From NCBI GenBank assembly GCA_025353525.1, contig JANXOO010000498.1, positions 1 through 6,971 on the forward strand: DNA of 6,971 nt, given 5' to 3'. Positions 5,191 through 6,971 of this stretch are shown here, piece by piece. The notes under the pieces are model-generated. The model did no database searches, had not been told where the DNA came from, and saw nothing but the letters and a program-made list of their open reading frames with translations. A program made the position numbers and the translations under genes. Every line of letters begins with the position of its first letter. Within the stretch, counting starts at the first letter, position 1. The stretch is from Schlesneria sp. (GTDB lineage Bacteria; Planctomycetota; Planctomycetia; Planctomycetales; Planctomycetaceae).

Positions 5191-6741
5191 TCACGCGGGT
5201 TTCGCCTGTGGAGTGGTTCCTCCGGATCCCTTTCCTTCAAACGGGATTGTGGCTGACTCTTCAAGCCACGCTTTGATCGTCGATGTGACCGCGTGCAGAT
5301 CTGCGAGTTCGGCCGGCATCGGTTCCCCGACAGCGGTCAGTCCTGCAAACGCAGGTTGTGCTTTTGCCGCAGGTCGACGACGAAGCGCGACCACTGCGAT
5401 GATCAATGCGACAAAGCCCGCAATTCCCAGTGATGATCCTCTGAGAATGGACATAAAATCGTTTCCAAACGGAGCCGCTGCCATGGCACCACCGTTGACC
5501 GCAACCGCATCAGCGGCGGTGTCGGCGCCTGGACTTTTCCCGATCGTGACTTGAATCTGGTCGCGACCATCCTTGAATCCGACCGCGTTTTTAACGAGTT
5601 CCTGAGCTTCGGCCTGGGAAATACCGAGCGCTTCTTCCAGTGGTGCATCGGCGGCCCCCTGCGGTGGAATCAGCATGACGGCGACAGTCAGGCGATCAAT
5701 CGTTCCCTGCTGTTCTTCTTTTGAACGATTGACTTTGGAAACTGCATATTCACTCTCGATCGTTTCGTCGTTTTTGTTGGGACCCGCTGCGGTCGCCGTG
5801 GCAGCCGGTGCAGGCTGGATATTGGCGGTGGCACCTGTGACCCCTCGTCCACTGGCGACTGCTGTTGTTTTCGAGGAAACGACCGATTCCCGCAGGACCA
5901 CTTTTCCTTCGGGATCGTATTTTTCGCTCGTCTCTTTCAGGTGACGAAAACTCATTTCTGCGGTCACTCGAACAACGGCGCGACCGGGGCCCAGCAACCG
6001 GGCCAGAATTTCCTGAGCGTTTTCGGCCAAATGTGATTCGACTTCGCGCTGATATGTCAGTTGGTCATTCGACGCCATCCCGCCACGGGGATCCCGTTTT
6101 TCAGACAGAACGTGTCCATCAGTATCGATCACCGACACGTTTTCGGCGGTCAGACCTTTCACGCTTCCCGATATCAACATCACGATTCCGGCCGTTGCAC
6201 TGCGACTGAGCGACATACCCGGTTTCGTTTTGATCATCACGCTGGCGGTGACGGGCTTTTCTTCGCGAACGAATGGAGTCGGTTCGGATTGCTGGATATG
6301 GACACGGGCCTGAGCCACAGGTTCGAGTTGCATGATGGTTCGAGCCAGCTCTCCCTGAATTGCACGAACGTAGTTCATGTTCTGGACGAATGGAGTGGCT
6401 CCCATCGACATCGTGTCGAAGAGTTCGTAGCCCTTCCCGGCACCCTGAGGCAGTCCTGCCACCGTCAGATTCATTCGAATATTGTGAACTTTTTCCGTTG
6501 GAACGAGGATGGTCGTGCCGTCTGCCGTCAATTTGTACGTGGTACGGTCGGAATCGAGTTTCTGAACGATGGCAGCAGCGTCTTCGGTCTGCAATTTGGA
6601 ATACAGAACGGCGTATTGGGTTTGCGAAGACCAATAGCCGACCCCCGACACCAGGAACAGGAATGCAGCCGCAATTCCGCCATAAACGGTTTTCATGCCG
6701 CTGCTGAGGTTCGACCAGAATTGCTGGAATTGAGCGAGCAT
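5191..6741 (-). CDS. fliF: Flagellar MS-ring protein FliF
   Basis: FliF forms the MS ring in the cytoplasmic membrane, the base on which the C-ring (via FliG) and the flagellar rod assemble. I choose the ATG at 6741 (516 residues), preceded by GGAA at 8 bases; a TTG at 6759 would add six residues, and a stop lies just upstream of it. In ATG numbering: first membrane segment about 22-37; ring-building domains (YscJ/FliF type) from YAVLYSKL (43-50) through LTVAGLPQGAGKGYELFD to RVHIQQSEPTPF and VSVIDTDGHVLSE (202-214); a third domain with YQREVESHL and LLGPGRAVVRVTAEMSF, carrying the usual variable Pro/Ala/Thr-rich insert at about 300-325; second membrane segment about 438-453, followed by basic RRRP. 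The short cytoplasmic tail ends with STIKAWLEES, in the position of the FliG-binding helix. Length is within the family range (about 500-570). No fliG follows; the next gene is convergent. Confidence 0.95.
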   Translation of the reverse strand: MLAQFQQFWSNLSSGMKTVYGGIAAAFLFLVSGVGYWSSQTQYAVLYSKLQTEDAAAIVQKLDSDRTTYKLTADGTTILVPTEKVHNIRMNLTVAGLPQGAGKGYELFDTMSMGATPFVQNMNYVRAIQGELARTIMQLEPVAQARVHIQQSEPTPFVREEKPVTASVMIKTKPGMSLSRSATAGIVMLISGSVKGLTAENVSVIDTDGHVLSEKRDPRGGMASNDQLTYQREVESHLAENAQEILARLLGPGRAVVRVTAEMSFRHLKETSEKYDPEGKVVLRESVVSSKTTAVASGRGVTGATANIQPAPAATATAAGPNKNDETIESEYAVSKVNRSKEEQQGTIDRLTVAVMLIPPQGAADAPLEEALGISQAEAQELVKNAVGFKDGRDQIQVTIGKSPGADTAADAVAVNGGAMAAAPFGNDFMSILRGSSLGIAGFVALIIAVVALRRRPAAKAQPAFAGLTAVGEPMPAELADLHAVTSTIKAWLEESATIPFEGKGSGGTTPQAKPA

Positions 6742-6971
6742 CGTCGTAGTTCCGTTCAAACGTCGGTTTTACTCAAATGTGCCTGATGCCTACCCGTGGG
6801 GCAATTTGTCAGGCTGAATGATCTTTTGTGGAACGCGGAATTGCTTTTCACGGGAGATTCAGGGCGGTGTTGCTTCCCAAATGCTCCCCGGTCGATCAAG
6901 TGGTCGCACACCTTCAGTATCTGTATCGGTTGCAGTGGCTTTAACGATTGAGCCGATTGTGCGGGCGGGGG
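6742..6971. other. fliF leader and upstream region, no convincing gene
   Basis: On the minus strand one frame runs from the window edge to a TGA at 6859-6861 (ending RPLDRPGSIWEATPP) and another is open to just before fliF. Neither resembles FliE or another protein that commonly precedes FliF, and open frames this short occur by chance. The fliF promoter should lie here or further upstream; no sigma-54 (GG-N10-GC) or sigma-28 match was found by eye. Confidence 0.4.
6781..6814. other. Bulged stem-loop in the fliF leader
   Basis: GCCTGA (6781-6786) pairs with TCAGGC (6809-6814), and TGCC (6787-6790) pairs with GGCA (6800-6803), with a 5-base bulge between the two helices. It lies 40-73 bases before the fliF ATG. 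It could end the transcript of an upstream gene or be a 5'-leader structure; there is no T-run on the fliF side. Confidence 0.35.

Noticed and set aside
6061..6786. A 241-residue plus-strand frame
   Set aside because: It is antisense to fliF, whose domain motifs are unmistakable.
6859..6971. Minus-strand open frame at the window edge as the end of an upstream gene
   Set aside because: Only 37 codons are visible, with no family resemblance; a competing frame is open over the same bases. It cannot be supported without sequence beyond the window.

Overview
The window looks like chromosomal DNA of a member of the Planctomycetota. The grounds are family resemblance from memory: a small acidic zinc-ribbon/membrane protein of a type I associate with planctomycetes, moderate-to-high GC, loosely packed genes in alternating orientations, long intergenic gaps, and a flagellar gene standing apart from other flagellar genes. 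The genus cannot be fixed from sequence alone.

Layout: (1) 1-1211, + strand, the C-terminal part of a GlgX-type glycogen debranching enzyme with all three catalytic acids present. (2) A convergent junction with a stem-loop at 1243-1298. (3) 1300-1671, - strand, a diacylglycerol/undecaprenol kinase, with a start revised to a GTG that has a strong ribosome binding site; a possible 42-residue small ORF lies just upstream. (4) A strong hairpin at 1957-1992. (5) 2019-3347, - strand, an unrecognised membrane-anchored helical protein whose body is 14 in-register repeats of exactly 24 residues. (6) A 509-base divergent intergenic region (3348-3856) containing a palindrome and a hairpin. (7) 3857-5083, + strand, a two-gene unit: a tiny zinc-ribbon membrane protein followed 15 bases later by an OleD/3-beta-HSD-like NAD(P)-dependent reductase. 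(8) 5191-6741, - strand, FliF, the flagellar MS-ring protein, convergent with the reductase. (9) 6742-6971, a leader region with a hairpin and no convincing gene.

The genes do not form one pathway. They cover glycogen breakdown, lipid-carrier phosphorylation, an unknown envelope protein, lipid or steroid-like redox chemistry, and flagellar basal-body assembly. The most unusual item is the 24-residue repeat protein. No mobile element, CRISPR array, tRNA or rRNA was seen.
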